NCBI RefSeq assembly: GCF_023517775.1 | Contig: NZ_CP082904.1 | Location: forward strand, 1,426,001 to 1,490,000 | DNA length: 64,000 bases | Direction: 5' to 3' | Source: Mixta hanseatica | GTDB taxonomy: Bacteria > Pseudomonadota > Gammaproteobacteria > Enterobacterales > Enterobacteriaceae | Part shown: positions 1 through 9,941 of the stretch, one piece after another | How positions within the stretch are numbered: the stretch's first letter is position 1 | How the letters are laid out: the number at the start of each line of letters is the position of its first letter | The notes under the pieces: generated by a model | The model's input: only the letters and a program-made list of their open reading frames with translations | What the model was told of the DNA's origin: nothing | Databases searched by the model: none | Position numbers and translations under genes: made by a program

Positions 1-1
1 T

Positions 2-676
2 CGGCATCCTGACCGCACCGTAGTGGTTTACGCTAATACCTCGGCGGCGGTCAAGGCGCGCGCTGACTGGGTGGTGACCTCCAGTATTGCGGTTGAGCTG
101 ATTGAACATCTCGATAGCCTCGGTGAAAAAATCCTTTGGGCGCCGGACCGCCATCTTGGCCGCTATGTCCAGCAGCAAACCGGGGCTGATGTGCTGTGCT
201 GGCAGGGCGCCTGCATCGTGCATGATGAATTTAAAACCCAGGCGCTGCAGCAGATGAAAGCGCTTTATCCGCAGGCGGCGGTGCTGGTTCACCCGGAGTC
301 GCCGCAGGCGATAGTCGAGTTGGCCGATGCCGTCGGCTCTACCAGCCAGCTGATCCAGGCGGCGAAAACCTTGCCGCACCCGCAGATGATTGTGGCTACC
401 GATCGCGGTATTTTCTATAAGATGCAGCAGGCGGTACCGGAAAAGGTGCTGCTTGAGGCGCCTACCGCTGGCGAGGGCGCTACCTGCCGCAGCTGCGCGC
501 ACTGTCCGTGGATGGCAATGAATGGCCTGCAGGCGATTGCTGAAGGGCTGGAACAGGGCGGTGAGGCACATGAAATTCAGGTAGATGACGCGCTGCGCGA
601 GCGGGCGCTGCTGCCGCTTAACCGTATGCTATCTTTTGCTGCGGAACTTAAACTTAACGTTAAGGGTAATGCCTGA
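2..676 (+). CDS. nadA: Quinolinate synthase NadA (3' part; 5' end outside window)
   Basis: Cytosolic [4Fe-4S] enzyme that condenses iminoaspartate with dihydroxyacetone phosphate to quinolinate in de novo NAD synthesis. The reading frame is already open at base 2 ([20 protein letters not shown]) and runs to the TGA at 674-676. About 224 residues are visible and roughly the first 120 of the usual ~350 are missing. The internal GTG at 23 is not the start. The cysteine-rich CRSCAHC motif near the C-terminus and CWQGAC earlier hold the cluster ligands expected for the family. pnuC follows after 22 bases in the same direction, the nadA-pnuC pair known from E. coli. Identity is certain; only the truncation by the window limits the call. 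Confidence 0.97.
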   Translation, partial: RHPDRTVVVYANTSAAVKARADWVVTSSIAVELIEHLDSLGEKILWAPDRHLGRYVQQQTGADVLCWQGACIVHDEFKTQALQQMKALYPQAAVLVHPESPQAIVELADAVGSTSQLIQAAKTLPHPQMIVATDRGIFYKMQQAVPEKVLLEAPTAGEGATCRSCAHCPWMAMNGLQAIAEGLEQGGEAHEIQVDDALRERALLPLNRMLSFAAELKLNVKGNA

Positions 677-698
677 ACGGCTTACTTAGGGTGCCAAG

Positions 699-1406
699 AT
701 GGACTTTTTTAGCACGCAAAACATTCTGGTTCACATTCCGCTTGGCAAAGGCGGTTACGACTTATCATGGATTGAGGCGATTGGCACCCTGGCGGGCCTG
801 CTCTGTATCTGGCTGGCCAGCCGGGAAAAAATCATTAATTACCTGTTCGGGCTGATTAACGTCACGCTGTTCGCCATTATCTTTTTCCAGATCCAGCTCT
901 ACGCCAGCCTGCTGCTGCAGCTGTTTTTCTTTGCCGCCAATCTGTACGGCTGGTACGCCTGGAGCCGCCAGGAGGGGAACCAGGCCGCGCTGCAGATTCG
1001 CTGGCTACCTCGCAGCAAAGCGATAGGCTGGGGGACGGGCAGCCTGGTGGCGATCGCTTTGATGACGCTGTGGATCGATCCGGTGTTCGCCTTTCTTACC
1101 GAACTGGCTGTGATGCTGATGCAGGCGCTGGGGCTGCAGGTGACCATGCCGGAGCTTCAGCCTGACGCCTTCCCATTCTGGGATTCCACCATGATGGTGT
1201 TGTCGATCGTGGCGATGATTTTAATGACGCGAAAATATGTCGAGAACTGGCTGCTATGGGTGGTGATCGATGTGATTAGCGTGTGGATTTTTGCCCGTCA
1301 GGGCGTCTATGCGATGGCGCTGGAATACCTGATTTTGACGTTGATTGCGCTGAACGGCAGCTGGCTGTGGATTAAAAGCGCGCGCCAGCATCAGACGCGC
1401 GCGTAA
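699..1406 (+). CDS. pnuC: Nicotinamide riboside transporter PnuC
   Basis: Inner-membrane facilitator for nicotinamide riboside, feeding NAD salvage. The protein has 235 residues, close to the 239 of E. coli PnuC. It is mostly hydrophobic with about seven or eight membrane segments and the family stretch NYLFGLINVTLF near residue 50. It lies 22 bases behind nadA and is probably cotranscribed with it. The next gene, zitB, is on the opposite strand and its stop lies 4 bases away, so the two are convergent with no clear hairpin terminator between them. In E. coli the nadA operon is repressed by NadR, but the promoter is outside this window. Confidence 0.95.
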   Translation: MDFFSTQNILVHIPLGKGGYDLSWIEAIGTLAGLLCIWLASREKIINYLFGLINVTLFAIIFFQIQLYASLLLQLFFFAANLYGWYAWSRQEGNQAALQIRWLPRSKAIGWGTGSLVAIALMTLWIDPVFAFLTELAVMLMQALGLQVTMPELQPDAFPFWDSTMMVLSIVAMILMTRKYVENWLLWVVIDVISVWIFARQGVYAMALEYLILTLIALNGSWLWIKSARQHQTRA

Positions 1407-1410
1407 ATCA

Positions 1411-2343
1411 TCAGTGATGGTGATGATGGGCGTGCGACGGCGCGCCCAGCGTCAGGCCGCAGTCGTCCCCTTCGCAGGATTGATATTCCATCTGCACCGT
1501 CGCGTGATCGATTTGATAGCGCTGGTGCAGATAATGGTGGATACGCTGCAGCAGCGCATCATGATCGTACGGCGGCACCACATGAACATGTAGCGTTACA
1601 ATCGGCTTTTCGCCGACCTGCCAAAGATGAACATGGTGAACGTTACGCACTTCCGGGATGTTCAGCGTTAAATCGCGCTTCAGCTTTTCCGCATCTATCG
1701 CCGCGGGCGCGCCTTCCAGCAATTCATGCAGGCTCTCTTTCAGCAACGTCCACGCGCTGCGCAGCACCAGCGCGGAGACCACCAGCGATAAAATGGGATC
1801 GACAGGCGTCCAGCCGGTAAACATAATAATCAACGCGGCGACAATCGCCCCTAACGACCCGAGCAGATCGCCCAATACGTGCAGCGCTGCCGCCCGCACG
1901 TTCATGTTGCTTTCGCCGCTGCCGCGATGCAACAGCCAGAAAGAGAGCAGATTAGCCAGCAGACCGCCGACAGCGATAGCCAGCATCATGCCGCTGGCCA
2001 CCGGCTGCGGCTGATAAAAGCGCTGCACCGCTTCCCAGACAATCAGGATGGTAATCACAAACAGCGCGATGGCGTTAACAAAGGCGGCCAGCGTGGTCAG
2101 GCGCAGCCAGCCAAAGGTATGGCTGGCGTTCGGCTTACGCTGCGCAAACTGCACCGCCAGCAGCGCCATCAACAGCGCGGCGGTATCAGTCAGCATATGT
2201 CCGGCATCGGCCAGCAGCGCCAGCGAGCCGGAGAGCAGGCCGCCCGCCACTTCCGCCAGCATAAACAGGGCTGTAACAACAAAAGCGGCAAGCAACCGGG
2301 AGCGGTTGCCGTCATGTTCCGTGTGCGAATGATGATGCGTCAT
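1411..2343 (-). CDS. zitB: Zinc efflux transporter ZitB (cation diffusion facilitator)
   Basis: Inner-membrane CDF antiporter exporting Zn2+ from the cytoplasm. 310 residues, six predicted membrane segments, and the metal-site motifs [10 protein letters not shown] (around residue 45) and HVLGD (around 155). Histidine-rich tails at both ends ([11 protein letters not shown] and the final HAHHHHH) agree with zinc binding. In E. coli zitB also sits between pnuC and ybgS/aroG. Unusual here: its ATG (2341-2343) lies inside the 3' end of the upstream hybrid kinase gene, a 32-base overlap, with only a weak ribosome binding site (GGAAACC). That suggests cotranscription and coupling with a two-component system. 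Confidence 0.95.
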   Translation of the reverse strand: MTHHHSHTEHDGNRSRLLAAFVVTALFMLAEVAGGLLSGSLALLADAGHMLTDTAALLMALLAVQFAQRKPNASHTFGWLRLTTLAAFVNAIALFVITILIVWEAVQRFYQPQPVASGMMLAIAVGGLLANLLSFWLLHRGSGESNMNVRAAALHVLGDLLGSLGAIVAALIIMFTGWTPVDPILSLVVSALVLRSAWTLLKESLHELLEGAPAAIDAEKLKRDLTLNIPEVRNVHHVHLWQVGEKPIVTLHVHVVPPYDHDALLQRIHHYLHQRYQIDHATVQMEYQSCEGDDCGLTLGAPSHAHHHHH

Positions 2344-5300
2344 AGGTTTCCAGTCTGGATAATAAATCTCTGGTTAATAATAACAGTAAATGGCTTGTTT
2401 CCCTGCAGTCCTGCCGCGCCTGCGCCTGCGCGCCCAGCCGCTGGCAAAGTCGCTCGCCTTCATCAATACCTAACAGCAGCCAGCTGCCCTTCATACGATG
2501 CGCGTGCTTTTCCAGCTGCGTCCACGCCTGCTGATCGAGCGCCTGCTGAATAGCGTCACTGTCTTCCTGTAGCGTCTGGCGCAGCGTGGCGATAATCCGT
2601 GGTAGATACGTCGCGTCCTGATTGGCTAACTGCCAGAGCTGCCGCTCCAGCTCGTCCGGCGTACCGCTGGACGGCTGATGGGCCTGATGAGTCAACGCCG
2701 TGCGTAGCGCATTCAGGCTAACCGGTTTCAGCATTACCTCATCCGCCGTGCGCCAGGCTTCAGGCTGTTGTCGCAGCTGCGCATCGGCGCTGCAGTAAAT
2801 CAGGCGCGTACGCGTGACCGCCCGGCGTTCACGCCGCCGTAAAATGCGCGCCACCGTTGGGCCGTTGGGTCGCGGCATATTGTAATCAAGCAAAATAACA
2901 TCGAAACGGGTGGTCTCTGCGACACGCAGCAGCGCACGCCCTTCAGCGAATACCTGCACATCCGCCCCCAGCCAGTTGAGCTGCTGCTGGATAACCAGCA
3001 GATTGGTGGGATGATCGTCGACAACCGCCACCTTCAGATGCTGCAGATTCGGACGCGCAGCGTCCGATGCCGTCACCAGCGGCGCCTGCGCGCTTAAGGT
3101 TAGCGGCAGCGTCACGGTAACCTGAGTGCCTGCGCCGGGCTGCGAGCGCAGAACGATATCGCCGCCCATGCGCCGCGCAATTTCACGGCAAATCGACAGG
3201 CCCAGGCCGCTTCCCTGAACCGAGCGAGCCCGGCCCGACGGCGTCTGATACCAGGGTTCAAACAGCCGCGCTTGTTCATCGGCGGGGATGCCACTGCCGC
3301 TGTCGATAACGCATAGCGTAAGCTGCTGCTCCGTGGCATTCAGCGTCAGGCTGATGGTGCCGTCAGCGGTAAACTTCACCGCATTGCTGATCAAATTAGT
3401 GGCGATCTGTTGCAGGCGCCCGCCATCAATCAGAACGCGCCGGGGCAGGGAAGATAGCGCTTTTACGCTAAAGCGAGGGCCGTCGCGACGCATCAGCGGC
3501 AACCAAAAGCGCGCCAGATCGTCCAGCCACTGCTGCAGATCCAACGGCGCGGGCTGCAAACTGAAGGTGTTATTTTCAATGCGCGCATGATCCTGTAGAT
3601 CGTTTAGCAACGTCATCAGCGAGGTAGCGCTGCTGTGAATCAGTGCCAGGCCGCTCGCCTGCGGCTGGTGGGCCAGTTCCAGTTCCAGCAGGCCGAGGAT
3701 CGCCTGCATTGGCGTACGCAACTCATGACTGACGCTGGCAAGAAACTGGCTCTTCATGCGGTTAGCCTGCTCTGCCGCCTCGCGCTCTTGCTCAAGCTGT
3801 AAACGCTGGCGCGCCTCCTGACGCTGTTGCCGCCAGCGGCGTGCCAGCAGCGCCAGCAACAGAACAATCGCCGCCAGGGCGGCTATCAGCAGTACCTGGA
3901 TAAGCGGGCGCATAACGCCGCTTTCCGCGCCGGCGGGCTGATTTTCATTGCTCCAGGCTTCGCGCATACGCTGCTGGGTATCGGATGGGATCTGCTGTAA
4001 GCCTTTATCGAGAATAGCGCGCAGCAGCGGCTGCTGGCTGCTGACGCCCATGGCGATCGGCCAGGCGACATCGCTGGCGGCAAAGGCGAAGCGCACCGCC
4101 TCGCCATAGCGGCTCTGGATCAGCCAGCGTGCCGAGAGCACATTATCCACCACCGCATCCAGTTGCCCATTAGCCAGCGCGTTATACAGCGCAGGACCAT
4201 CATCAAAGGGCTGCACCGTCAGCCCGGCAGGAAGCAGCTGCTGCGCTAAATCGCCGCGCCGGATCCCTACGCGTTTGCCCTGTAAATCCTGCCAGCGGGT
4301 CACGGCAGGGGAGATCGTCCCCACGTAGACGCCCCAGAGCGCACGCCATACCGGCAGGGTACTGCTTTCCATCTCATTACTGCCGGTCAGCGGCTGCACC
4401 AGCTCAATTTGCGCCTGCCCGGCGGCGACACGTTCCCGCGCCTGCTGCGGATTATTAACCCACAGCGGAGTGAAGCGCAGGCCGGTACTCTGCCCAATCG
4501 CATTCAGCAGATCGATGCTGTAACCGCGCGCTTCGCCGCTGGCGCTGCGATAACTCCAGGGATAGTTATCCGTTAACGCGCTGTAAACTATCTGCGGATG
4601 CTGCTGCAGCCAGGTTTTTTCCAGCGCGGTAAGATGCAGCGTATTGGTATCGGAATAGCGCGGCAGCTGCATACTCCAGCGCCCCTGAATACCGTTGATG
4701 ACCTCGACCGGCAGCTGACGAATTGCCTGATTCAGGGCGTCGCGCAGCGCGGCCTGCGGCGTCACGGCATACAGGCTCAGCTCGCCGGGATCGAGCGTAG
4801 AAGCGATCTGATAAATCTGGCCCTGCTGCAGCTGGCTGAGCAGAAAGCCGGCGCTGGTTTCATCCGCCACCACATAATCGTTTTGCCGATTGAACAGGGT
4901 ATAAAGCGCCTGTAAATCGCTGCTGTAGGTTTCCCAGCGGTGACGATGCGCAAAGTCGGGGTTGACCTGTTGCAGCGTGCTGGCGCTGACCGCAATACGC
5001 GCCTCCTGAGAATTAAACATTACCGGGCGATGATTCTGGCGGCTGCGGTAGATGCGCAGCGGCGTACTAAACCACGGGCGCGTAGCGTAAAGATCGTCGG
5101 CGATTGCCTGACGCGGGATGCCAAAAGCAAGATCTTCTTTGCCCTGGCGCAGCGCATTCAGCAGCGCGCTATTAGTGGGATAACTGCTAATAGTGAAGCG
5201 CGCGCCGGTCAAGTTGCCGAGCGCCACCAGATAGTCGGCGTTAATGCCGTAGAGATCTTTGCCGACAAACATGTTCCACGGCGCGCTACTGGCTTGCAGC

Positions 5301-5470
5301 ACGCCGACGCGCAGCGTTTTTCCCTGCCAGGAAAGCATTTCGCCGCCGGGTATCATCAGTTCCTGCGGCAGCGGCATGCTGCTTACCGGGCGCCAGGCGG
5401 CGGCGGCCGGCGCGCTCAGCAGCAGCAACAGCAGCAACAGCAGCAGACGGGCTATTGCTGTGCTTTCCAT
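2312..5470 (-). CDS. EvgS/BvgS-like hybrid sensor histidine kinase
   Basis: Unorthodox sensor kinase of 1052 residues. Order of parts: signal peptide (1-25), two tandem periplasmic solute-binding type domains (about 53-265 and 290-508), one membrane helix (about 522-544), a short linker with no PAS domain, HisKA with H582 in SHELRTP, an HATPase domain (N696 region and GSGLGLSI near 753), a receiver domain with D862 in LLDYNMP, and a C-terminal HPt domain with H991 in HRMKGS. This is the EvgS/BvgS architecture, except that those kinases usually carry a PAS domain before HisKA. Its start overlaps the stop of the response regulator gene by 19 bases, and its end overlaps zitB by 32 bases. The signal is unknown. 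Binding-protein-like sensors usually detect small periplasmic solutes or pH. The symbol is left blank because orthology to evgS is not proven. Confidence 0.9.
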   Translation of the reverse strand: MESTAIARLLLLLLLLLLSAPAAAAWRPVSSMPLPQELMIPGGEMLSWQGKTLRVGVLQASSAPWNMFVGKDLYGINADYLVALGNLTGARFTISSYPTNSALLNALRQGKEDLAFGIPRQAIADDLYATRPWFSTPLRIYRSRQNHRPVMFNSQEARIAVSASTLQQVNPDFAHRHRWETYSSDLQALYTLFNRQNDYVVADETSAGFLLSQLQQGQIYQIASTLDPGELSLYAVTPQAALRDALNQAIRQLPVEVINGIQGRWSMQLPRYSDTNTLHLTALEKTWLQQHPQIVYSALTDNYPWSYRSASGEARGYSIDLLNAIGQSTGLRFTPLWVNNPQQARERVAAGQAQIELVQPLTGSNEMESSTLPVWRALWGVYVGTISPAVTRWQDLQGKRVGIRRGDLAQQLLPAGLTVQPFDDGPALYNALANGQLDAVVDNVLSARWLIQSRYGEAVRFAFAASDVAWPIAMGVSSQQPLLRAILDKGLQQIPSDTQQRMREAWSNENQPAGAESGVMRPLIQVLLIAALAAIVLLLALLARRWRQQRQEARQRLQLEQEREAAEQANRMKSQFLASVSHELRTPMQAILGLLELELAHQPQASGLALIHSSATSLMTLLNDLQDHARIENNTFSLQPAPLDLQQWLDDLARFWLPLMRRDGPRFSVKALSSLPRRVLIDGGRLQQIATNLISNAVKFTADGTISLTLNATEQQLTLCVIDSGSGIPADEQARLFEPWYQTPSGRARSVQGSGLGLSICREIARRMGGDIVLRSQPGAGTQVTVTLPLTLSAQAPLVTASDAARPNLQHLKVAVVDDHPTNLLVIQQQLNWLGADVQVFAEGRALLRVAETTRFDVILLDYNMPRPNGPTVARILRRRERRAVTRTRLIYCSADAQLRQQPEAWRTADEVMLKPVSLNALRTALTHQAHQPSSGTPDELERQLWQLANQDATYLPRIIATLRQTLQEDSDAIQQALDQQAWTQLEKHAHRMKGSWLLLGIDEGERLCQRLGAQAQARQDCRETSHLLLLLTRDLLSRLETYDASSFAHGT
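5417..5446 (-). repeat. CAG/CAA triplet run coding the poly-leucine signal peptide
   Basis: Ten in-frame triplets (CAG or CAA on the plus strand, CTG/TTG leucine codons on the coding strand) encode an unbroken leucine run in residues 9-18 of the hybrid kinase. Triplet slippage would lengthen or shorten the hydrophobic core of the signal peptide without shifting the frame. Confidence 0.85.
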
Positions 5471-6039
5471 AAGGCGGCAAGGTCCAGCACGGAATGCGCT
5501 CCGGTTTTCTCCAGAATATTTTTTTTATGGGTGCTGACGGTTTTATTACTGATATGCAGCTGTTGGGCAATTTGCAGATTAGAAAAGCCCTGCGCCAGCA
5601 GCGAAAGCACCTGCTGCTCTTTTACAGTCAGCGGCAATGCCCCCGCGTCGGCAATATCGGCAGCGAATACCTGCTTACCGCCCAGCACTGCAAGAATCGC
5701 GCTCAGCAGCTGCGGCATACTCTGACTTTTTACAATATAGCCGGCCGCTCCGGCCGTCTGCGCCATCTGCATATAAAGGCGCTCGGTTTGCGCGGAATAG
5801 ATCAGCACCGGCAGGGCAGGGAAGCGACGCTTGAGCAGCTTGAGCATCTCCAGCCCGTTGCTGTCAGGCAAGCTGATATCAAGGATGACCAGCTGCGGCA
5901 GGCGCTGCTGCAAAGCCTGAAACGCGGCGTTTTCATTATCTACCGCCGTCAGGGTTAAGCCGATCGGCGCCGTCGCTAAAGCGGCCTCCAGCGCAACCTG
6001 CACCAGCGGATGATCGTCAATAAGTAACAGATGCGCCAT
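5452..6039 (-). CDS. EvgA-like response regulator (NarL/FixJ family)
   Basis: 195-residue transcription regulator. The N-terminal receiver has the acidic pair in IDDHPL (residues 8-9), the phosphorylation site D54 in VILDISLPD and the conserved K in IVKSQ. The C-terminal LuxR-type helix-turn-helix (about 130-190) contains QIAQQLHISNKTVSTHKKN, closely like E. coli EvgA and Bordetella BvgA. It is the first gene of the unit response regulator, hybrid kinase, zitB. The kinase ATG lies inside its last codons. No equivalent pair sits at this locus in E. coli K-12, where zitB is followed directly by ybgS. The targets are unknown; the overlap with zitB makes autoregulation and metal export plausible but unproven. 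Confidence 0.9.
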   Translation of the reverse strand: MAHLLLIDDHPLVQVALEAALATAPIGLTLTAVDNENAAFQALQQRLPQLVILDISLPDSNGLEMLKLLKRRFPALPVLIYSAQTERLYMQMAQTAGAAGYIVKSQSMPQLLSAILAVLGGKQVFAADIADAGALPLTVKEQQVLSLLAQGFSNLQIAQQLHISNKTVSTHKKNILEKTGAHSVLDLAALWKAQQ

Positions 6040-6239
6040 AGGTTTATTGATGTCGTCTTATTTGATGTATTACAGCGCTTTAGCATAGCGAAAACCGCAG
6101 TGGAAGCAATGACCGCCAGGCGATTAAGCGGTAAAGCGCGTGCGGAAAGAAGGGAATAATAGTCAATGCAGCTTAAGCGCCAGATAAAATAAAAGAGAGC
6201 CGTAGCTCTCTCTTATATTATTCGTCTGACGAGGGACTG

Positions 6240-6599
6240 TTATTGCGTAGTGCCATCGGTTTTACGATCGACATCACCGCCGCCCTGCTGCGTCTGAACT
6301 TTTTCGTTGACGTTAGGGCATTTACCGTCTTTACACTGCGCGTTTTGATCCATTTCATCGGCGCTCATGCCGTTGCTGCCCGCGGTTGGCGTGCTGCTGG
6401 TATTAGAGTTGATGCCGGAGTTATTGATCTGGCTATTATCAACATTATTTGGTGGCAAGTTCTCTTTAGCGCCTGGAGCTACCGCGCCCGCATCCGCTGC
6501 CTGGTTTGCGGTGCCGTTGTTGCCGCCCTGCGCGGCTAGTGCGGCGCCGCTGCCAAGGGTCATTGCTGCTGTCAGAATTGCAATGGCAAACTTATTCAT
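6240..6599 (-). CDS. ybgS: Small secreted protein YbgS
   Basis: 119-residue protein with a clear signal peptide (cut near the ALAAQ stretch at about 22) followed by a polar, Asn/Gly/Thr-rich mature part. Matches E. coli YbgS, which lies at the same place between zitB and aroG: shared features are NNGTANQAADAGAVAPGAKE, PPNNVDNS, CKDGKCPN and the end DVDRKTDGTTQ. The two cysteines of CKDGKC may form a periplasmic disulfide. Function is unknown in any species as far as I know. There is a good ribosome site (GGGAGCAT) just upstream of the ATG. Monocistronic, divergent from aroG. Confidence 0.88.
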   Translation of the reverse strand: MNKFAIAILTAAMTLGSGAALAAQGGNNGTANQAADAGAVAPGAKENLPPNNVDNSQINNSGINSNTSSTPTAGSNGMSADEMDQNAQCKDGKCPNVNEKVQTQQGGGDVDRKTDGTTQ

Positions 6600-6891
6600 A
6601 ATTATGCTCCCGTTAATTATTGATAGTTGCTGACGAAACCTGATAGAACATTTAAATCATCTTTTCATGCGGGCGAAACAATATCTCGCCACAACAACGT
6701 ATGACGAAAACATCTGATGAAAATAATAATTTTTTAAGAACTAACGGTTAAAAGTGTAGTAAGGAACCAAAGAAATGCAAATGCCAGGCGGGCTGCGCGA
6801 AGGGAAACACGATTTACAGCGCGGCAGTGAAGGGATAAATTGGACAAGTTGTGCCTGCTGCATGTCAGGCAAAATATAAAATGGATAGCTT
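6600..6891. other. Divergent ybgS-aroG intergenic region
   Basis: 292 bases with promoters for ybgS (minus) and aroG (plus). It is A+T-rich in the ybgS-proximal half. I looked for a TyrR box (TGTAAA-N6-TTTACA), expected from aroG regulation in E. coli, and see no convincing one. No open frame of note. Confidence 0.5.
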
Positions 6892-7944
6892 ATGAATTAC
6901 CAGAATGATGATTTAAGAATCAAAGAGATAAAAGAATTACTGCCGCCGGTGGCGCTGCTGGAAAAATTTCCCGCCACGGAAAAAGCCGCTGCGACCGTCG
7001 CCGCTTCACGTCAGGCGATCCACAAAATTCTGAAAAATGAAGATGACCGTCTGCTGGTGGTGATCGGTCCCTGTTCGATTCATGATGTCAAAGCGGCCAA
7101 AGAGTACGCGACGCGTCTGTTAGCGCTGCGCGACGCGCTGAGCGGCGAGCTGGAAATCGTGATGCGCGTCTATTTCGAAAAGCCGCGTACCACGGTGGGC
7201 TGGAAAGGGCTGATAAACGATCCGCTGATGGATGGCAGCTTCCAGATTAATGACGGCTTACGCATTGCCCGTAAGCTACTGCTGGACATCAACGATACCG
7301 GTCTGCCGGCGGCGGGCGAGTTCCTTGATATGATCACTCCGCAATATCTGGCCGACCTGATGAGTTGGGGCGCTATCGGCGCGCGCACCACCGAATCACA
7401 GGTGCACCGCGAACTGGCCTCCGGCCTTTCCTGCCCGGTAGGCTTCAAAAACGGCACTGATGGCACCATTAAGGTCGCTATTGATGCGATCAACGCCGCT
7501 GGTTCGCCGCACTGCTTCCTCTCGGTCACCAAATATGGCCATTCCGCTATCGTTGAAACCAGTGGTAACGGCGACTGCCATATTATTCTGCGCGGTGGTA
7601 AAGAGCCGAACTATAGCGCGCAGCATGTTAGCGCGGTGAAAGCGGGTCTGGAAAAGGCGGGTCTGCCGGCTCAGGTAATGATCGACTTCAGCCACGCTAA
7701 CAGCAGCAAGCAGTTCCAGCGCCAGATGGTGGTGGCTGAGGACGTGGCGCAGCAGATTAGCGGCGGTGAGCAGAGCATTATCGGCGTGATGATCGAAAGC
7801 CATCTGGTGGAAGGCAATCAAAGCCTGGAAAGCGGCGAGCCGCTGGTTTACGGCCAGAGCGTTACCGACGCCTGCATCGGCTGGGCAGATACGGAAAAAG
7901 TATTACATCAGCTGGCGGCGGCGGTAAAAGCGCGCCGGGGCTGA
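6892..7944 (+). CDS. aroG: Phe-sensitive DAHP synthase AroG
   Basis: 3-deoxy-D-arabino-heptulosonate-7-phosphate synthase: condenses PEP with erythrose 4-phosphate, the entry step of the shikimate pathway. 350 residues, the same as E. coli AroG. It starts MNYQNDDLRIKEIKELLPPV and contains the family motifs VVIGPCSIHD (around 62), the PEP-site stretch KPRTTVGWKG (around 97), SHANSSKQ (around 268) and a metal-binding GARTTESQ region. The Phe-feedback form is inferred from overall similarity and from conserved synteny with zitB/ybgS and gpmA. Convergent with gpmA across a strong bidirectional terminator. Confidence 0.97.
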   Translation: MNYQNDDLRIKEIKELLPPVALLEKFPATEKAAATVAASRQAIHKILKNEDDRLLVVIGPCSIHDVKAAKEYATRLLALRDALSGELEIVMRVYFEKPRTTVGWKGLINDPLMDGSFQINDGLRIARKLLLDINDTGLPAAGEFLDMITPQYLADLMSWGAIGARTTESQVHRELASGLSCPVGFKNGTDGTIKVAIDAINAAGSPHCFLSVTKYGHSAIVETSGNGDCHIILRGGKEPNYSAQHVSAVKAGLEKAGLPAQVMIDFSHANSSKQFQRQMVVAEDVAQQISGGEQSIIGVMIESHLVEGNQSLESGEPLVYGQSVTDACIGWADTEKVLHQLAAAVKARRG

Positions 7945-7968
7945 TCTTTTATCCGCATAAACGACCAT

Positions 7969-7997
7969 AAAAAAACCCGCCGTTTGGCGGGTTTTTT
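7969..7997. terminator. Bidirectional intrinsic terminator, aroG / gpmA
   Basis: GC-rich stem (ACCCGCC / GGCGGGT) with a four-base loop, flanked by an A tract on the left and six T on the right, lying between the two convergent stops. It serves either strand. Confidence 0.9.
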
Positions 7998-8010
7998 GGC
8001 AAATTACGAA

Positions 8011-8763
8011 TTATTTCGCTTTGCCCTGGTTCGCTACCGCTGCGGCTTTCGCTGCGATTTCGTCAGCGTCGCCCAGATAGTAACGTTTGAGCGGCTTGAA
8101 GTTTTCGTCGAACTCATAAACCAGCGGTACGCCGGTTGGGATGTTCAGTTCGAGGATTTCGTCTTCGCTCATGTCGTCCAGGTATTTCACCAGCGCGCGC
8201 AGTGAGTTACCGTGAGCGGCAATGATCACTTTCTCACCGCTTTTCAGGCGCGGCAGAATGGTTTCATTCCAGTAAGGGATCACACGTTCGATGGTCAGCG
8301 CCAGGCTTTCGGTGGTCGGCAGCTGCTCAGCGGTCAGTTTTGCATAGCGCGGATCGTGGCCCGGGAAGCGCTCATCGCTGCGATCCAATTCCGGCGGCGT
8401 AACGGCAAAGCCGCGACGCCACTGTTTAACCTGCTCGTCGCCATATTTTTCAGCGGTTTCCGCTTTGTTCAGGCCCTGCAGCGCCCCGTAGTGACGCTCA
8501 TTCAGACGCCAGGATTTCTCAACCGGCAGCCAGGCCTGATCCAGTTCGTCCAGAATGTTCCACAGCGTGTGAATCGCGCGCTTCAGCACGGAGGTGTAGG
8601 CGAAATCGAAGGTGAAACCTTCTTTTTTCAGCAGCTGACCTGCTGATTTCGCTTCTCCGCGGCCCTTATCAGACAGATCAACATCGTACCATCCGGTAAA
8701 GCGGTTTTCGTTGTTCCACTGGCTTTCGCCGTGGCGCACCAGAACCAGCTTAGTTACAGCCAT
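8011..8763 (-). CDS. gpmA: 2,3-bisphosphoglycerate-dependent phosphoglycerate mutase GpmA
   Basis: Interconverts 3- and 2-phosphoglycerate in glycolysis and gluconeogenesis. 250 residues as in E. coli, with the phosphohistidine motif [10 protein letters not shown] (residues 8-17), [11 protein letters not shown] (around 90) and the second histidine in [10 protein letters not shown] (around 184). A strong ribosome site (AAGGAG) precedes the ATG. Stands alone between galM and aroG, as in E. coli where the order is also aroG-gpmA-galM. In E. coli gpmA is Fur-repressed; a Fur-like inverted repeat upstream is listed separately. Confidence 0.97.
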   Translation of the reverse strand: MAVTKLVLVRHGESQWNNENRFTGWYDVDLSDKGRGEAKSAGQLLKKEGFTFDFAYTSVLKRAIHTLWNILDELDQAWLPVEKSWRLNERHYGALQGLNKAETAEKYGDEQVKQWRRGFAVTPPELDRSDERFPGHDPRYAKLTAEQLPTTESLALTIERVIPYWNETILPRLKSGEKVIIAAHGNSLRALVKYLDDMSEDEILELNIPTGVPLVYEFDENFKPLKRYYLGDADEIAAKAAAVANQGKAK

Positions 8764-8787
8764 AGCTTAACTCCTTAACGCTTGTAT

Positions 8788-8806
8788 GATAATGAAACCA
8801 TTATAT
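8788..8806. promoter_or_regulatory. Possible Fur-like site upstream of gpmA
   Basis: Inverted repeat ATAATG-AAAC-CATTAT about 25 bases before the gpmA start. It resembles half of a Fur box, but the arm spacing is one base shorter than in the classical 19-mer. Supported by known Fur control of gpmA in E. coli, otherwise weak. Confidence 0.3.
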
Positions 8807-8909
8807 TGCCGTCGCGCGCGGCACGGCAATCGATAGTGCCCTACCATAGCGGAATTCTACGCACGGCGTAAGTACTCAGCCTGCGCGATGCCTGTTTTTC
8901 AGCCTGATG

Positions 8910-9941
8910 TTATTCCGCCGTTAACGTGTAGCGGGTAACACTGTGATAAGTTTCGCCGGGTTGTAACCAACAGTCAGGCTGCGGCCATTCAGGATGGTTC
9001 GGCGAGTCGGGCAAAAACTCGCTTTCCAGCGCGATGCCCTGGAAAGCATTATAGCTGCCCTGGTCACGCGCGGGCGTTCCTTCCAGATAGTTGCCGCTGT
9101 AGAACTGCAGCGCCGGCGCGCTGGTATGCACCGTCAGCTTAAGCTTATTGTCTGCCGACCAGAGCTGCGCGGCGGGCCGATCCGCCTCGCGTTCGTTCAG
9201 CAGGAAGGCGTGATCGTAGCCCTGCACCAGGCGCTGATCTTCATCTTGCAAAAAATCGCGGCTAACAGATTTGGGCTGGCGAAAATCAAAGCCACTGTTT
9301 GCCACCGCCTGCAGCGGCGCGCGCGGAATGCCGTCGCTGTTAACCGGCAGATAGCGATCGGCGTTCAGCTGTAGCGTATGCTGGCGGGCGTCGCCGTGAT
9401 GCGCGTCCAGATTGAAATAGGCGTGGTTGGTCAGGTTAACCGGGCAGGGGCGATCGACCTGCGCCTCCCAGTTAATCGACAAACAGTTATTCTCATCCAG
9501 GCGATATTCCACCTGTGCGATAAGGTTGCCCGGATAGCCCTGATCGCCATCAGGCGAGTCGATACGGTAAAGCACGCTGCTTTCGCTCTGGCTGACAATC
9601 TGCCAGCGGCGTTTATCAAAGCCTTCCGGCCCGCCGTGCAGCTGATGCGCACCCTGATTCGCCGCCAGAGCGATGCCGTCCTTATTCAGACGCGCGTTGG
9701 CGATGCGGTTGGCGTAGCGGCCAACGGTGGCACCGAGGTAAGCCGTCTGATTGAGGTAATCAGACGGCGTTGCACAGCCCAGCAGCGCTTCACGCACGCT
9801 GCCGTCTTTCATCGGCACGCGCGCCGAGAGCCAGGTCGCGCCCCAGTCCATAAAGGTAGCGACCATACCGTGGTTGTTGCGCAGCACGGTTATACGCCAC
9901 GGCTGCCCGTCAGGCGCCAGCGAGGTAGCCTCGTTTAGCAT
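8910..9941 (-). CDS. galM: Galactose mutarotase (aldose 1-epimerase) GalM
   Basis: Converts beta- to alpha-D-galactose, the substrate of galactokinase, in the Leloir pathway. 343 residues (E. coli 346). Family motifs are present: [10 protein letters not shown] (around 74), the catalytic histidine region [10 protein letters not shown] (around 170), and the catalytic glutamate region [16 protein letters not shown] (around 305). The ATG overlaps the galK stop by 7 bases, so it is the last gene of galT-galK-galM. Confidence 0.96.
   Translation of the reverse strand: MLNEATSLAPDGQPWRITVLRNNHGMVATFMDWGATWLSARVPMKDGSVREALLGCATPSDYLNQTAYLGATVGRYANRIANARLNKDGIALAANQGAHQLHGGPEGFDKRRWQIVSQSESSVLYRIDSPDGDQGYPGNLIAQVEYRLDENNCLSINWEAQVDRPCPVNLTNHAYFNLDAHHGDARQHTLQLNADRYLPVNSDGIPRAPLQAVANSGFDFRQPKSVSRDFLQDEDQRLVQGYDHAFLLNEREADRPAAQLWSADNKLKLTVHTSAPALQFYSGNYLEGTPARDQGSYNAFQGIALESEFLPDSPNHPEWPQPDCWLQPGETYHSVTRYTLTAE

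Noticed and set aside
6600..6891. TyrR box before aroG
   Set aside because: Expected from E. coli, but no TGTAAA-N6-TTTACA-like sequence is visible.
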